From: Paludibacteraceae bacterium
GTDB lineage: Bacteria > Bacteroidota > Bacteroidia > Bacteroidales > Paludibacteraceae
Direction of reading: 5' to 3'
DNA: 63,222 nucleotides
NCBI GenBank assembly: GCA_024399575.1
Contig: JAKSNT010000002.1
Location: 1 to 63,222 of the forward strand
Shown here: piece after piece, positions 16,424-26,314 of the stretch
Layout of the letters: each line of letters begins with the position of its first letter
Numbering within the stretch: the first letter of the stretch is position 1
Notes under the pieces: generated by a model
What the model was told of the DNA's origin: nothing
Seen by the model: only the letters and a program-made list of their open reading frames with translations
Databases searched by the model: none
Program-made: the position numbers and the translations under genes

Positions 16424-17073
16424 AAAAACACATTCCAAATATAATCACGTTGGGTAACCTGTCATGTGGGATTGTGGCTGTGATGATGGCATACGAGGGG
16501 TGTTTTGAACAGGCACTATGGTTTGTCGTTGGAGGTGTATTGTTCGATTTCTTCGACGGAATGGCTGCAAGGCTGCTTGGGGTGAGTTCGGCAATGGGGA
16601 AGGAACTTGATTCGTTGGCAGACATGGTGACTTCGGGTATGGTGCCTGGCATGGTGGCATATAAGATGATTGGAGGAAATTTGGCTTACATAGGTTTCCT
16701 GATTACATTGTTTTCGGCTTTACGTCTTGCCAAATTCAATATTGACGAACGTCAGCATGAATCGTTCATCGGCTTGGCAACACCTGCTAATGCTCTGTTT
16801 TGGTTGGGAATGGCAGTGGGCTTCGGAGAGATGATTCCAGTGTGGGCATTGGTGACTTTGACTGTGCTTTCGTCGTGGCTGCTGGTATCGCCTATACCTA
16901 TGTTCTCGCTGAAGTTCAAGGAGTATGGGCTGAAGAACCGGATAAATGTTGTACGATATATTTTCCTTCTGCTCTCGTTGGGTTTGCTGATAGCGTTTGG
17001 TTACAGAGGACTTTCAATGGTGATAGTGCTTTATGTCCTGATATCTGCAGGAATGGCAATATACGAGAAATAA
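16420..17073 (+). CDS. pssA: CDP-diacylglycerol-serine O-phosphatidyltransferase
   Basis: A 217-residue membrane enzyme that makes phosphatidylserine, the precursor of phosphatidylethanolamine. The CDP-alcohol phosphotransferase signature is present as FFDGMAARLLG followed by GKELDSLADMV, giving the metal-binding aspartates. Six to eight hydrophobic segments cover the rest. The ATG at 16420 overlaps the previous stop (ATGA) and begins MKKHIPNIITLGNLSCG, a family-typical start. Last gene of the nusB operon; a terminator follows. Confidence 0.92.
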   Translation: MKKHIPNIITLGNLSCGIVAVMMAYEGCFEQALWFVVGGVLFDFFDGMAARLLGVSSAMGKELDSLADMVTSGMVPGMVAYKMIGGNLAYIGFLITLFSALRLAKFNIDERQHESFIGLATPANALFWLGMAVGFGEMIPVWALVTLTVLSSWLLVSPIPMFSLKFKEYGLKNRINVVRYIFLLLSLGLLIAFGYRGLSMVIVLYVLISAGMAIYEK

Positions 17074-17079
17074 AAAGAA

Positions 17080-17100
17080 CCCCTCAGCAGAACTGAGGGG
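17080..17100 (+). terminator. Terminator-like hairpin after pssA
   Basis: CCCCTCAG (17080-17087) pairs with CTGAGGGG (17093-17100). The trailing sequence has few Ts. Confidence 0.6.
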
Positions 17101-17119
17101 CATTGTGGCGATATGTGGT

Positions 17120-17145
17120 AGAGATGCACTATGCAGTGCATCTCT
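17120..17145 (-). terminator. AGAGATGC hairpin, end of the EF-hand gene
   Basis: An 11-bp perfect stem (AGAGATGCACT 17120-17130 with AGTGCATCTCT 17135-17145) just past the stop of the minus-strand gene at 17147. It belongs to the same hairpin family as 10969-10992. Confidence 0.6.
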
Positions 17146-17146
17146 A

Positions 17147-19687
17147 TTATTTATCTTTGGCAGAAACAGGTGTTGCGATGCGGGTGATGGATATTGAGTA
17201 GTGCTCATAACGTTGCCAGAGAACACGGTCGAGAAGTACGTAGCCCTGATAAGTACGTGTCAGAGTGTCGGGAGTGTCAGCAGACGAGAACGGACAGATG
17301 AAAGTCCCTGCACGACCTGGAACATAGACTGTGTCAGGTCGCTCGTTGACGTCGGTCATACGTTTGATTCCGGCAGAATAGGTATAGCATATAGTGGAAT
17401 CGGCATTGTAGCGTACAAAGTCTGTCACTACAGAATCGTTGAGCGATATGTCAGGAACAGCGACAACTACTTCAGTGCCATTGTATTCGGCAAATATGTT
17501 ATTGTCCTTGCGAAGCTGTATCATGATGAACCATACAATCACTGCAGCGATAATGAGTATTCCGATAATAGGGAGAAGCCATTTCCATACAGGAGTGTCC
17601 TTTTTTGTGAATGGATCATCTTTGCGAAGCTCGCTGAGTTTGACGGTGGGAAGTTTAGGCGCATGGGTGAGGGTGGCACCAAAGATGATATTGATGATTA
17701 CGCTGTTGTTTAGAGCCCATCCGTTGGCATTGAGGAGTGGAGAGAGATTGCGACGGCGGAGTTTGAGCCATGCGAGGAGCATCGAAGGACCGGAGATGAG
17801 CAGGGCGATGCCAGCAAGCGCAATAGGCATCTGCCACCAACGGAGCGAGACAAAGCCTGTCACACACGAAACAATAAATCCTCCAATGTATCCGAGAGCC
17901 ATGCCTATTGCGGCAAATATACCACAGAACTTAGCGATGTCGAAAGGAGCAGGTTTCGGTTTTTCGGCAGCCTTGTCAGCTGGTGGATTCTGTGCGGCTG
18001 CTGCAGATACATTCTCAAGGTCGGTGGTACTGCTTGATATCTTTGAAGTGGTGTCTGCCATCATCTGGTCGTTCTTGGAAGAAGCGAATTTGGATACCTG
18101 TTCCTCAATGAAGTTGGCAAGTTTGCGGTAAGGTGTCCAGAATGCCTGCCCGATGCTTATGGGATTGTCGATGATGCGGGTCACGGTGGCATCCCAGTCG
18201 TTGCCCTCACGGTCGTAGAAAAGGGCATTTTTGCCAACACGTATATGCTGGACGTCGCCAACGGTGAGTGCCGCGACAATGTCCATATTTTTTTTGAGCG
18301 TATGCGAAACGCAATGGCAATAAATCAGATACATGCCTGAGAAAGTAGCATTGACCCCTTGAGCACCCATGTCGGTTATGCGGAGACAGAGTTCGCAGGC
18401 ACGTTGATCAATATAAAGTGTACCTGCTTGGAAAATAGCCTTGCGGTTGAGCGAATAGAAATCGGAGAATGTTACGAAGTTGCAAAGGAGGGTATAGAAG
18501 TCACGGTTGAGGTGCAGAAGCTTGTCAACCAGCGATATGGAGTCCGCTTGAGTCTGAAGTGCAGAGTCTTCGTCAATGATGTGGAGAAGAGCATCAAGAT
18601 TGTTCAGAGATACAATCTGGCGTACACGTTCGATAGTGAGAGGAGCGACAGGGTCGCCGGCATGAGCATCTGCCCAGGCAATGTATGGAGCGAATTTAGA
18701 GACGATGGCTTGCCAGTCAGAGGCAGTCAGTCGGCGTGTGTCGCCGAATAGAGGAATACATACACTGTTGTAAAATGTCATAAAGCGGTCGTGCCATGCA
18801 GGGTTGAGAGAGTCGATGGAAAGAGACATGTCAGATGAGACGTGCGCCAGAGGAAGCAAGGCAATATCCTCGTCTGCAACAGAAAGGGAGCGGTCTGCAA
18901 GAGCATCAAGTGATTCGCGACGTACACCGAGAGCTTCGGAAGCTGACCCGTCAAAACCAGCAAGGGCGCAACGTGTGAACCAGTCGTTCACCTTGTCACG
19001 GACGGCAAGGAAAGCGGTATGGCAGTCGGCAGTCTTGTCGCCGAAAGGGAAAGTCTCAGGGGATGAAGAGTCAAACCATTCAATGAATTTTGCTGCTTCG
19101 TCGAAGAATGCTTTCAACTGGTCGGCATTTACACCATCAACACCACTGCGGTCGGCGGTCTTGCCGATAGTATTCATGCAATCAACGATGGTCTGACGCA
19201 GTTCCGGGTCGTCAGTTGATTCTGGAATGATGACTCCATCTCCATTGAACAGCGTCTTGGCGAAAATTGCCATAGAATCTGCAGTGTCGGCAATGGATAT
19301 CACTGCGGAATCGTCTTTCGGCTCGCGACCAAGGTCGGTCAGAATCTGACGTGCAGAATCGTATATTTTGGCACCATCTTCTGAAGAACGGTTGATATCG
19401 GAAAGTCGGATATGGTCTGCACCGTCAAGCAGTGTTTTGGGATTGCTTAGAACTGAGCAGAGCCATTGGGATGTCTTGACAATCTCATTGACATGAATCT
19501 TGCCGTCATTGTTATAATCCATCATGCGAAGTGACGCCTCGTCAAGTTCAAGTCCTGTCACAGGGCACGATAGAACTGTCCAGAGTTTCTGGTCAAGTTC
19601 GTCCAGATGACGTATATCTTCAATGGAATCTATGCGAACGCGTGGAACTCCACCAATCATTGTAAATTTAAAATTGTACATAATCAC
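17147..19687 (-). CDS. Large EF-hand membrane protein, uncharacterised
   Basis: An 846-residue protein of unknown function. A canonical calcium-binding EF-hand loop DYNNDGKIHVNE sits at 57-68, with all coordinating positions (1, 3, 5, 12) filled. About 500 mostly helical residues follow without a motif I recognise, then an Ala/Pro/Lys-rich linker, three to four membrane segments between about 570 and 725, and a final soluble domain of about 120 residues with short beta strands. There is no signal peptide, so the EF-hand part is probably cytoplasmic. The gene is monocistronic with its own promoter. A calcium-responsive role is an inference from the EF-hand alone. ATG 19681 (third codon) is an alternative start. 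Confidence 0.75.
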   Translation of the reverse strand: MIMYNFKFTMIGGVPRVRIDSIEDIRHLDELDQKLWTVLSCPVTGLELDEASLRMMDYNNDGKIHVNEIVKTSQWLCSVLSNPKTLLDGADHIRLSDINRSSEDGAKIYDSARQILTDLGREPKDDSAVISIADTADSMAIFAKTLFNGDGVIIPESTDDPELRQTIVDCMNTIGKTADRSGVDGVNADQLKAFFDEAAKFIEWFDSSSPETFPFGDKTADCHTAFLAVRDKVNDWFTRCALAGFDGSASEALGVRRESLDALADRSLSVADEDIALLPLAHVSSDMSLSIDSLNPAWHDRFMTFYNSVCIPLFGDTRRLTASDWQAIVSKFAPYIAWADAHAGDPVAPLTIERVRQIVSLNNLDALLHIIDEDSALQTQADSISLVDKLLHLNRDFYTLLCNFVTFSDFYSLNRKAIFQAGTLYIDQRACELCLRITDMGAQGVNATFSGMYLIYCHCVSHTLKKNMDIVAALTVGDVQHIRVGKNALFYDREGNDWDATVTRIIDNPISIGQAFWTPYRKLANFIEEQVSKFASSKNDQMMADTTSKISSSTTDLENVSAAAAQNPPADKAAEKPKPAPFDIAKFCGIFAAIGMALGYIGGFIVSCVTGFVSLRWWQMPIALAGIALLISGPSMLLAWLKLRRRNLSPLLNANGWALNNSVIINIIFGATLTHAPKLPTVKLSELRKDDPFTKKDTPVWKWLLPIIGILIIAAVIVWFIMIQLRKDNNIFAEYNGTEVVVAVPDISLNDSVVTDFVRYNADSTICYTYSAGIKRMTDVNERPDTVYVPGRAGTFICPFSSADTPDTLTRTYQGYVLLDRVLWQRYEHYSISITRIATPVSAKDK

Positions 19688-19707
19688 ACCAATTTGTATT
19701 TCGGCTG

Positions 19708-19735
19708 CAAAGGTAATAAATTTTTTTGAAACAAA
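19708..19735 (-). promoter_or_regulatory. Promoter of the EF-hand protein gene
   Basis: On the minus strand TTTG (19732-19735) precedes TACCTTTG (19708-19715) by 16 bases. The leader to the ATG at 19687 is very short. Confidence 0.55.
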
Positions 19736-19821
19736 GGTAGCATTATTGCTAATTTTTAGTTGATATATACATTTACTGAAAGATTTTTCCCAAAATACTT
19801 GTGCGGACAGATAATATTTTG

Positions 19822-19829
19822 TAATTTTG
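19822..19829 (+). promoter_or_regulatory. Promoter (-7 box) of the spt-metK-LPS operon
   Basis: TAATTTTG matches TAnnTTTG, 30 bases before the spt ATG. Confidence 0.55.
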
Positions 19830-19859
19830 CAGTCTTAAAATCAAACGTTTTTTACACTT

Positions 19860-21038
19860 ATGGATATTTTCAGAAAATGCAAGATTGGTTTGTTGGAAGA
19901 GATAAGAGAGAAAAAAATATACCCATATTTTCATGAGTTGAGGTCGAGGCAGGCTCCTATAGTCGATATGGAGGGAGGCAGGAAGATAATGCTTGGGTCG
20001 AACAATTATTTGGGTCTTACGGAGAATGAAGAGGTGATTAATGCTGGAGTTGAGGCTTTGAAAAAATATGGTACGGGGTGTTCTGGGTCAAGATTTCTGA
20101 ACGGTACGTTGGATATACATAAGGATTTGGAAAGAGATCTGGCGGAATTTCTTGGTAAAGAGGATGCAATAACTTTTGCTTCGGGATTTCAGTCAAATCT
20201 CGGAATAATATCTGCCTTGGTAGGCAGAAATGACTATATAGTCATGGATAGGGAAAACCATGCGAGCATTTACGATGCGTGTCGCCTAAGCTATGGGACT
20301 ATAAAGCGATACAAACACAACAATATGGAGGATTTGGAAAACCAGTTGAAGGCTATTCCAGACGAAGCGGGGAAGATAATAATCACTGATGGTGTCTTCT
20401 CAATGAGCGGCGATATATGCAATCTTCCTGAGATATGCCGCCTCGCTGAGAAATATGATGCAAGGGTCATGGTGGACGATGCACATGGCTTTGGCGTGTT
20501 GGGAAATGGAGGACGAGGGACTGCTGATTATTATGGACTTACCAACAAGGTGGATATCATAATGAACACATTCTCGAAATCGCTGGCATCTTCAGGCGGC
20601 GCAATGGTAGCATCGCATAATGTGGTGGAATATGTGCGCCATGTGTCGCGTCCGTTCATATTCTGTGCGTCGATTACTCCTGCGGCATGTGCGACCACTC
20701 ATGCTGCATTAAACTATCTGAAGGCTCACCCTGAACTTGTCAGAAGGCTGAACGAACTTGGAAATTATTTCAGGAAGGGATTGAAGAATGCGGGCATGAA
20801 GATTATAGAGGCTGAAACACCAATAGTACCAATATATACTTACACGACACTTGACACATTGGGGTATTGCAAAATGATGTTCGACAACGGTGTGTATGTC
20901 AACCCTGTCATTGCACCTGCTGCACCGGAGGGCGAGTGTATGATAAGGACTTCGCTCATGGCTTCGCATAGAGAGGAATATCTTGACGAGGCGGTCGAGA
21001 TTATAGCGAAGACGCTGAAAATGCCTAAATATTGGTAA
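19860..21038 (+). CDS. spt: Serine palmitoyltransferase-like alpha-oxoamine synthase
   Basis: A 392-residue PLP enzyme that condenses serine with an acyl-CoA, the first step of sphingolipid synthesis, a hallmark of many Bacteroidota. The PLP lysine is Lys240 in [12 protein letters not shown], and the cofactor Asp lies in [10 protein letters not shown]. The motifs YPYFHEL near residue 21, [12 protein letters not shown] and the TFSKSLAS sequence (rather than TLGKA) separate it from Kbl at 9747 and match Bacteroides serine palmitoyltransferases as I know them. It heads an operon with metK and LPS-core genes. KBL/BioF activity is the alternative, but no threonine or biotin genes are adjacent. Confidence 0.85.
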   Translation: MDIFRKCKIGLLEEIREKKIYPYFHELRSRQAPIVDMEGGRKIMLGSNNYLGLTENEEVINAGVEALKKYGTGCSGSRFLNGTLDIHKDLERDLAEFLGKEDAITFASGFQSNLGIISALVGRNDYIVMDRENHASIYDACRLSYGTIKRYKHNNMEDLENQLKAIPDEAGKIIITDGVFSMSGDICNLPEICRLAEKYDARVMVDDAHGFGVLGNGGRGTADYYGLTNKVDIIMNTFSKSLASSGGAMVASHNVVEYVRHVSRPFIFCASITPAACATTHAALNYLKAHPELVRRLNELGNYFRKGLKNAGMKIIEAETPIVPIYTYTTLDTLGYCKMMFDNGVYVNPVIAPAAPEGECMIRTSLMASHREEYLDEAVEIIAKTLKMPKYW

Positions 21039-21054
21039 AATTAACTATATAGAT

Positions 21055-22299
21055 ATGTATTTATTTACAAGTGAGTCGGTATCAGAGGGCCATCCAGACA
21101 AAGTGGCTGACCAGATTTCTGATGCGATTTTGGACGAATTTCTGGCTTTCGACCCTGAGTCGAAGGTTGCATGCGAAACATTTGTAACGACAGGTCAGGT
21201 GGTGCTTGGTGGTGAAGTGAAGAGCCGTGCATACGTTGATATTCAGGAGACTACACGTCGTGTTATCAATCGCGTCGGTTACACTAAAAGCGAGTACATG
21301 TTCGAAGGGAACTCGTGTGGCATAATGTCGGCAATTCACGAGCAGTCGGCAGACATCAACCGTGGCGTTGATCGTGAGGACAAGGAGAACCAGGGGGCAG
21401 GCGACCAGGGTATCATCTTCGGATATGCAACAAGCGAGACTCCAGACTATATACCTCTGGCTCTTTATCTGAGTCAGGTGCTGTTGCTGGAACTTAGGAA
21501 CATTAGACACGAGGGGAAGGTGATGACTTACCTCAGACCTGATGCCAAAAGTCAAGTTACGATAGAATATGATGACAACGACGTGGCGCAGCGTGTAGAT
21601 ACGATAGTGCTGTCAACACAACATGACGAATTTGACGCTGATGAGGCAATGTGCGCCAGAATCAGACGCGACGTGGAGGAGATACTCATACCGAGAGTGC
21701 TTGAAAAATACGAGGGCATCAGAAGATATTTCAAGGGTGACTATAAATTATATGTCAATCCGACAGGCAAATTCGTGATAGGCGGACCTCACGGCGATAC
21801 GGGATTGACAGGAAGAAAAATCATAGTAGATACCTACGGAGGGTATGCACCTCATGGTGGAGGGGCATTCTCGGGAAAAGACCCGTCAAAAGTGGATCGT
21901 TCAGCAGCATACGCTGCACGTCACATCGCTAAGAATATGGTTGTGGCAGGAATAGCCGACAGGGCTTTGGTACAGGTGGCATACGCTATCGGGGTTGCAG
22001 AACCAGTGAGCCTATATGTCAATACTTACGGTACATCGCATGTAAATATGAGCGATGGCGAGATAGCTAAGAAGATAGGTGAGATATTCGACATGCGTCC
22101 ATACGCAATTGAACAGAGACTTAAACTGAGAAATCCAATATACGAAGAGACAGCATCGTATGGACATTTCGGACGTACGCCATATAAAACAATAAAGAAG
22201 TTTGAAAGCAGGTATGAGGGCGTGAAAGAGATTGAAGTGGAAATGTTTACGTGGGAGAAAACAGATTATGTTGAAAAAATAAAAAACAAGTTTATATGA
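21055..22299 (+). CDS. metK: S-adenosylmethionine synthase
   Basis: A 414-residue MetK that makes S-adenosylmethionine from ATP and methionine. GHPDK is at 12-16, GAGDQG at 114-119, and the [13 protein letters not shown] and GGGAFSGKD phosphate-binding loops are intact. It starts 16 bases after spt and overlaps DUF4254 by four bases. Finding a core metabolic gene inside this lipid/LPS operon is unusual but appears real, since the spacing is tight. No SAM riboswitch is visible upstream. Confidence 0.95.
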   Translation: MYLFTSESVSEGHPDKVADQISDAILDEFLAFDPESKVACETFVTTGQVVLGGEVKSRAYVDIQETTRRVINRVGYTKSEYMFEGNSCGIMSAIHEQSADINRGVDREDKENQGAGDQGIIFGYATSETPDYIPLALYLSQVLLLELRNIRHEGKVMTYLRPDAKSQVTIEYDDNDVAQRVDTIVLSTQHDEFDADEAMCARIRRDVEEILIPRVLEKYEGIRRYFKGDYKLYVNPTGKFVIGGPHGDTGLTGRKIIVDTYGGYAPHGGGAFSGKDPSKVDRSAAYAARHIAKNMVVAGIADRALVQVAYAIGVAEPVSLYVNTYGTSHVNMSDGEIAKKIGEIFDMRPYAIEQRLKLRNPIYEETASYGHFGRTPYKTIKKFESRYEGVKEIEVEMFTWEKTDYVEKIKNKFI

Positions 22300-22898
22300 A
22301 TTTCGTAGATACGGCAAATGCGATTTTCGCTAAGGCGGTGGAGGACTATCATCTGAAGGATGACGTTGATGCTCAGATGATAAATCCATATGCGACAGGC
22401 TCAATAGAGCACGATTTATATACAAAGAACTGGATTGACACGGTGCAGTGGCATCTTGAAGATATCATCAGAGATCCTAATATCAATCCTGTAGATGCTT
22501 TGGCATTGAAACATAGGATTGACCATTCAAACCAGGACAGGACAGACCTTGTGGAGAGAATTGACAGCTATTTCTGGGAACAGTATAATACTGTGAAGCA
22601 CAAGACTGATGCAAGGATAAATACAGAAAGTCCAGCATGGGCAATTGACAGGTTGAGCATACTGCATGTGAAGATATTCCACATGAACGTTGAGGTCAAC
22701 AGGACAGATGCCGACGCAACGCATATCAAGAAATGTAACGATAAACTTGCAGTGCTGAAAGAACAGTTGGCAGATATGACAACTTCAATCAGCCAATTGC
22801 TGGCAGACTATGAGAGTGGGGAGAAAATCATGAAGGTCTATCGACAGATGAAAATGTATAACGACCCTGATACCAACCCTGTTCTCTACGGCAAATGA
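22296..22898 (+). CDS. DUF4254 protein
   Basis: A 200-residue, largely helical cytoplasmic protein of the DUF4254 family, typically found next to LPS heptosyltransferase-like genes in Bacteroidota. Recognisable parts are the [18 protein letters not shown] segment near 39-56 and the [18 protein letters not shown] segment. It overlaps metK and the GT9 gene by four bases on each side. Its function is unknown; the constant neighbourhood suggests a part in LPS-core assembly. Confidence 0.8.
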   Translation: MNFVDTANAIFAKAVEDYHLKDDVDAQMINPYATGSIEHDLYTKNWIDTVQWHLEDIIRDPNINPVDALALKHRIDHSNQDRTDLVERIDSYFWEQYNTVKHKTDARINTESPAWAIDRLSILHVKIFHMNVEVNRTDADATHIKKCNDKLAVLKEQLADMTTSISQLLADYESGEKIMKVYRQMKMYNDPDTNPVLYGK

Positions 22899-23854
22899 GG
22901 AAAGTACTCGTAATAAGATTTTCTGCTTTGGGAGATGTGGCAATGCTGGTGCCAATAGTAAGGGCGGCGGCAGAACAGAATCCAGAGACGGAATTCACGG
23001 TGATTAGCAGGCAACAAACTGAAGCATTATGGTCAGGGTTGCCCGCTAATGTCGTATTCTTTGGAGCAGATATCAAAGGACGGCACAAAGGGATAAAAGG
23101 ACTCAGGAAACTGTTGAACGAAGTGGATTACAGGGCTTTTGACGCTGTGGCTGACATGCATTCCGTGCTAAGAAGCTGGTATATGGACATAATGTGTATA
23201 TTGGCAGGACTCAAAGTACGAAGAATAGACAAGGGACGTATTGAAAAATGGTGGCTTACATGCAGATTCAACCATCACAAGCGTCGGCTGAAAAGAACGG
23301 TTTTCAGGTACAGGGATGTGTTCGTCAGTCTTGGAATGAAGGTGGATATTGACGAACCAAGGTTTGAGAATAGTAGTGGCGGTGTGGGGATAGCACCATT
23401 CGCAGCACAGAAAGGCAAGATATTCCCTATAGACGAGATGGAAAAGCTTGCGGCTGAAATAGCCAAAAACGAAAAGGTATATCTGTTCGGCGGAGGGAAA
23501 AAGGAGATTGATATCCTCGAAAGTTGGGAGAGAAAGTACGACAACATGACCTGCGTCGCAGGGCGACATACTATGGCTGAGGAGTTGGAGATAATGCGCA
23601 GTCTGAGGGTGATGATAACTATGGATTCTGGCAATATGCACCTTGCCTCGTTGGTAGGGACAAGAGTAATATCAATCTGGGGAGCCACTCATCCGTATGC
23701 CGGTTTTCTCGGCTGGGGACAGGCTGAAGAGGACTGTTGGCAAAGGAATGATTTGCGGTGCAGGCCATGCTCTATATATGGCAATAAAGAATGCAGATAT
23801 GGGGATTACAGATGTTTGAATTTCAGCATACGGCATGATTGTAATCAGTTATAA
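22895..23854 (+). CDS. GT9 family glycosyltransferase (heptosyltransferase-like)
   Basis: A 319-residue GT-B fold enzyme. The first domain begins VLVIRFSALGDVAMLVPIVRA, the family hallmark; the second carries GGGKKEIDILESW and MTMDSGNMHLASLVG (nucleotide-sugar binding). This family adds heptose or similar sugars to the LPS core. The C-terminal Cys-rich stretch (CRPCSIYGNKECRYGDYRC) is common in Bacteroidota members. It overlaps the next gene by 20 bases. Confidence 0.9.
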   Translation: MRKVLVIRFSALGDVAMLVPIVRAAAEQNPETEFTVISRQQTEALWSGLPANVVFFGADIKGRHKGIKGLRKLLNEVDYRAFDAVADMHSVLRSWYMDIMCILAGLKVRRIDKGRIEKWWLTCRFNHHKRRLKRTVFRYRDVFVSLGMKVDIDEPRFENSSGGVGIAPFAAQKGKIFPIDEMEKLAAEIAKNEKVYLFGGGKKEIDILESWERKYDNMTCVAGRHTMAEELEIMRSLRVMITMDSGNMHLASLVGTRVISIWGATHPYAGFLGWGQAEEDCWQRNDLRCRPCSIYGNKECRYGDYRCLNFSIRHDCNQL

Positions 23855-25373
23855 ATATGAGAAACTGAGAGGGTTTGTCGAAAAACTGCCACAGTCGTTT
23901 GATGATTTCGGGGAGGTCATCTATAAGGCGAGAAACGAAGTCCGCACAGGCGAGGCAGTGGGGATTAGACTTTGTATAAAGAGATTCAGGAAACCTAATG
24001 CATTCAACAGAATAATATATTCGTTTTTCAGAAAGCCGAAGGCTCAGAGAGCATACGAAAACGGTCTGAGACTGCAGAACCTCGGTATTGGCACGCCAGA
24101 GGTGGTGGGGTATCTGATATGTGGCAATAAGATGATAGCCGAGTCGTATCTTGTCACTGTCGAGAGCAGGCTTAAGAGAAACTTCTATGAGTTCAGGAAT
24201 GGGAATATTGCTGGCAAGGAGGATATAATCAATGAATTTGCAAAGTTCAGCGCAAAGATACATAAGGCAGGAGTGTTGCATAAGGATTATTCGCCTGGTA
24301 ATATTCTGTTTGACAGTATAGACGGACATTGGGAGTTTGAGATAGTAGATATAAATAGAATGAAATTCAGTCCTGTAGGCATGAGAGATGGGTGTAGAAA
24401 TTTCGGGCGTCTATGGGGAAAACGTGATTTTTTTGAGCTCTTGGGGAAAGCATACGCTATGGCGACTGACTATGACGAGACGGATTGCAGGCGTGAGATA
24501 ATGAAGGGACGTGAAATATTCTGGCGACACAGGACCACAGAGCATTTCGTTACAGATGAGAGCTTCAGCATAGGCGTCGTGATATCGACATACAACAATC
24601 CGGAATGGCTTGAAAAGACATTGTGGGGATACATTGTGCAGACACATAAGGCTGACGAGATAATCATTGCTGACGATGGTTCGGACAATAGGACTCGTGA
24701 ATTGATTGCAAGATATTGCGACCTGTTGCCAATCAGACACGTATGGCACGAAGACGAAGGTTTCAGAAAGACGACAATACTGAACAAGGCTGTGGCAGAG
24801 GCTGAAAGTGATTACCTGATATTCACAGACCAGGATCTCATACCTCGCAGTGATTTCGTCAGTCAGCATTATAGACATGCGAGGAAGGGACGTTTTGTAT
24901 CTGGTGGGGCAGTGAAAATCAGTCGTGTGACAAGCGAACAGATTACTCGTGAGGACGTTGCGGAAGGAAGAATATTCAATATTGAATGGCTTGTGGGGCA
25001 TGGCACTAAACGCAATGGCAAGATGCGTAAACTGTGGTGCAACAGATTGGTATGCAGCGTTATGAATCACATCACAACTGCCAAGGCTTCGTGGAATGGC
25101 GGAAACTCGTCAACATGGCGTGAATATATCATAAATGCAAATGGTTTTGATACTCGTATGCGTTATGGCGCGGAAGACAGGGAGTTCGGGCAACGTCTTG
25201 AGAACAATGGAATACGCGGGATACAGTTGCGTTACAATATTCCCCTGATACATCTGTGGCATGAGCGTCCTTACGTGAACGACGAGGATTGGAGACGCAA
25301 CAGAGCCATTTGGAAAGAGACTCAAAAACTTCGTAAAACAAAGACAGAATACGGTATATGGAAAAAGAAATGA
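23835..25373 (+). CDS. Fusion of lipopolysaccharide (Kdo) kinase-like domain and GT2 glycosyltransferase
   Basis: A 512-residue, two-domain protein. Residues 1-235 are a protein-kinase-fold LPS kinase: the catalytic loop is HKDYSPGN at 149-156 (base Asp151), and VDINRM at 171-176 occupies the metal-binding DFG position. Residues 243-512 are a complete GT2 transferase: VVISTYNNPEWLEKT, DDGSD at 280-284, then a TDQDLIPRSDF segment and a galactosyltransferase-like GAEDREFG motif. Together they suggest one protein that both phosphorylates and glycosylates the lipid A-core region. No stop or frame change separates the parts. In Bacteroides the two activities are usually separate neighbouring genes, as far as I know. 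It starts inside the GT9 gene. Confidence 0.85.
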   Translation: MIVISYKYEKLRGFVEKLPQSFDDFGEVIYKARNEVRTGEAVGIRLCIKRFRKPNAFNRIIYSFFRKPKAQRAYENGLRLQNLGIGTPEVVGYLICGNKMIAESYLVTVESRLKRNFYEFRNGNIAGKEDIINEFAKFSAKIHKAGVLHKDYSPGNILFDSIDGHWEFEIVDINRMKFSPVGMRDGCRNFGRLWGKRDFFELLGKAYAMATDYDETDCRREIMKGREIFWRHRTTEHFVTDESFSIGVVISTYNNPEWLEKTLWGYIVQTHKADEIIIADDGSDNRTRELIARYCDLLPIRHVWHEDEGFRKTTILNKAVAEAESDYLIFTDQDLIPRSDFVSQHYRHARKGRFVSGGAVKISRVTSEQITREDVAEGRIFNIEWLVGHGTKRNGKMRKLWCNRLVCSVMNHITTAKASWNGGNSSTWREYIINANGFDTRMRYGAEDREFGQRLENNGIRGIQLRYNIPLIHLWHERPYVNDEDWRRNRAIWKETQKLRKTKTEYGIWKKK

Positions 25374-26314
25374 TTTCGGTCGTTGTGCCTGTATATAATG
25401 TTGAGGATTATGTCGAAAAGTGTATCCGGTCAATAATGGCACAAAAGTACACCAACCTCGAAATCCTGGTGGTAGATGACGGCAGTAAGGATGGTTCTGG
25501 CTCAATTTGCGACCGGTTGGCAACTGAGGACGGGCGCATAAAGGTTTTTCATACACCCAACGGCGGATTGAGTGCCGCGAGGAATGTTGGTATCGACAAT
25601 GCTCATGGCGAAATGATAGGTTTCGTTGACAGCGATGACTGGATAGAACCCGACATGTATTCGTTTCTTTACGATACTATGAAAAATCATGATGCTGACA
25701 TATCAGTATGTTCGCACTATATTGACAGGGGAGATTCATTCAAGTGCAAACGGATGCTCGACAAGGTGATAGTATGCGACAGAGACGAGGCCATGAATAT
25801 GCTTATGACCGACAAACTGCTGCATAACTATGCCTGGGACAAACTCTATAAGCGAAGTCTGTTCGATGGACTTCATTATCCGGTGGGCATATTGTACGAG
25901 GACATAGCCTTTACATTCAAGGTTGTCGAGCGTGTGCAGAGACTGGTGGTACATGCACTGCCCAAATATCACTACACTGTCCGTCCTGGGAGCATAGTAT
26001 CGGCTCGTTATGCGGTTAACAGGAACCAGTCGTATTTCAATTCGGAATATGTGCTTATGACGCACATGGTCGAGCAGGGGTATAAAGATGGTGCACGTCA
26101 TCTCGTGCGTCGCGGAATACATACCTTGAAACGGCTTATCATGTCGGGTGCAACTGATGAAATGCTGAACGACATATTAGCAAAATTGAAACCATACCAT
26201 TATATCGGCATTCATGAAATTGGCGTTGCTAATGTATGGCGGAGATGGATGATGGAGAACCATCTGCAGTCTTACAAGCGCATGTATAAGTTCTCGAAAA
26301 AGATATTCAAATGA
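25370..26314 (+). CDS. GT2 family glycosyltransferase
   Basis: About 314 residues with the GT-A GT2 start MISVVVPVYNVEDYVEKCI, DDGSKDGSG, a GGLSAARNVGI motif and a DSDDW metal-binding motif near residue 90. The ATG at 25370 overlaps the previous stop as ATGA and begins at the domain; an ATG at 25358 is also in frame. It transfers a sugar during LPS core or O-chain assembly; donor and acceptor are unknown. Confidence 0.9.
   Translation: MISVVVPVYNVEDYVEKCIRSIMAQKYTNLEILVVDDGSKDGSGSICDRLATEDGRIKVFHTPNGGLSAARNVGIDNAHGEMIGFVDSDDWIEPDMYSFLYDTMKNHDADISVCSHYIDRGDSFKCKRMLDKVIVCDRDEAMNMLMTDKLLHNYAWDKLYKRSLFDGLHYPVGILYEDIAFTFKVVERVQRLVVHALPKYHYTVRPGSIVSARYAVNRNQSYFNSEYVLMTHMVEQGYKDGARHLVRRGIHTLKRLIMSGATDEMLNDILAKLKPYHYIGIHEIGVANVWRRWMMENHLQSYKRMYKFSKKIFK

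Noticed and set aside
17439..18131. Antisense frames opposite the EF-hand gene
   Set aside because: Low-complexity translations without start signals; the EF-hand gene explains the region.
21055..21080. Possible SAM riboswitch before metK
   Set aside because: Only 16 bases separate spt from metK, too little for any known SAM riboswitch.
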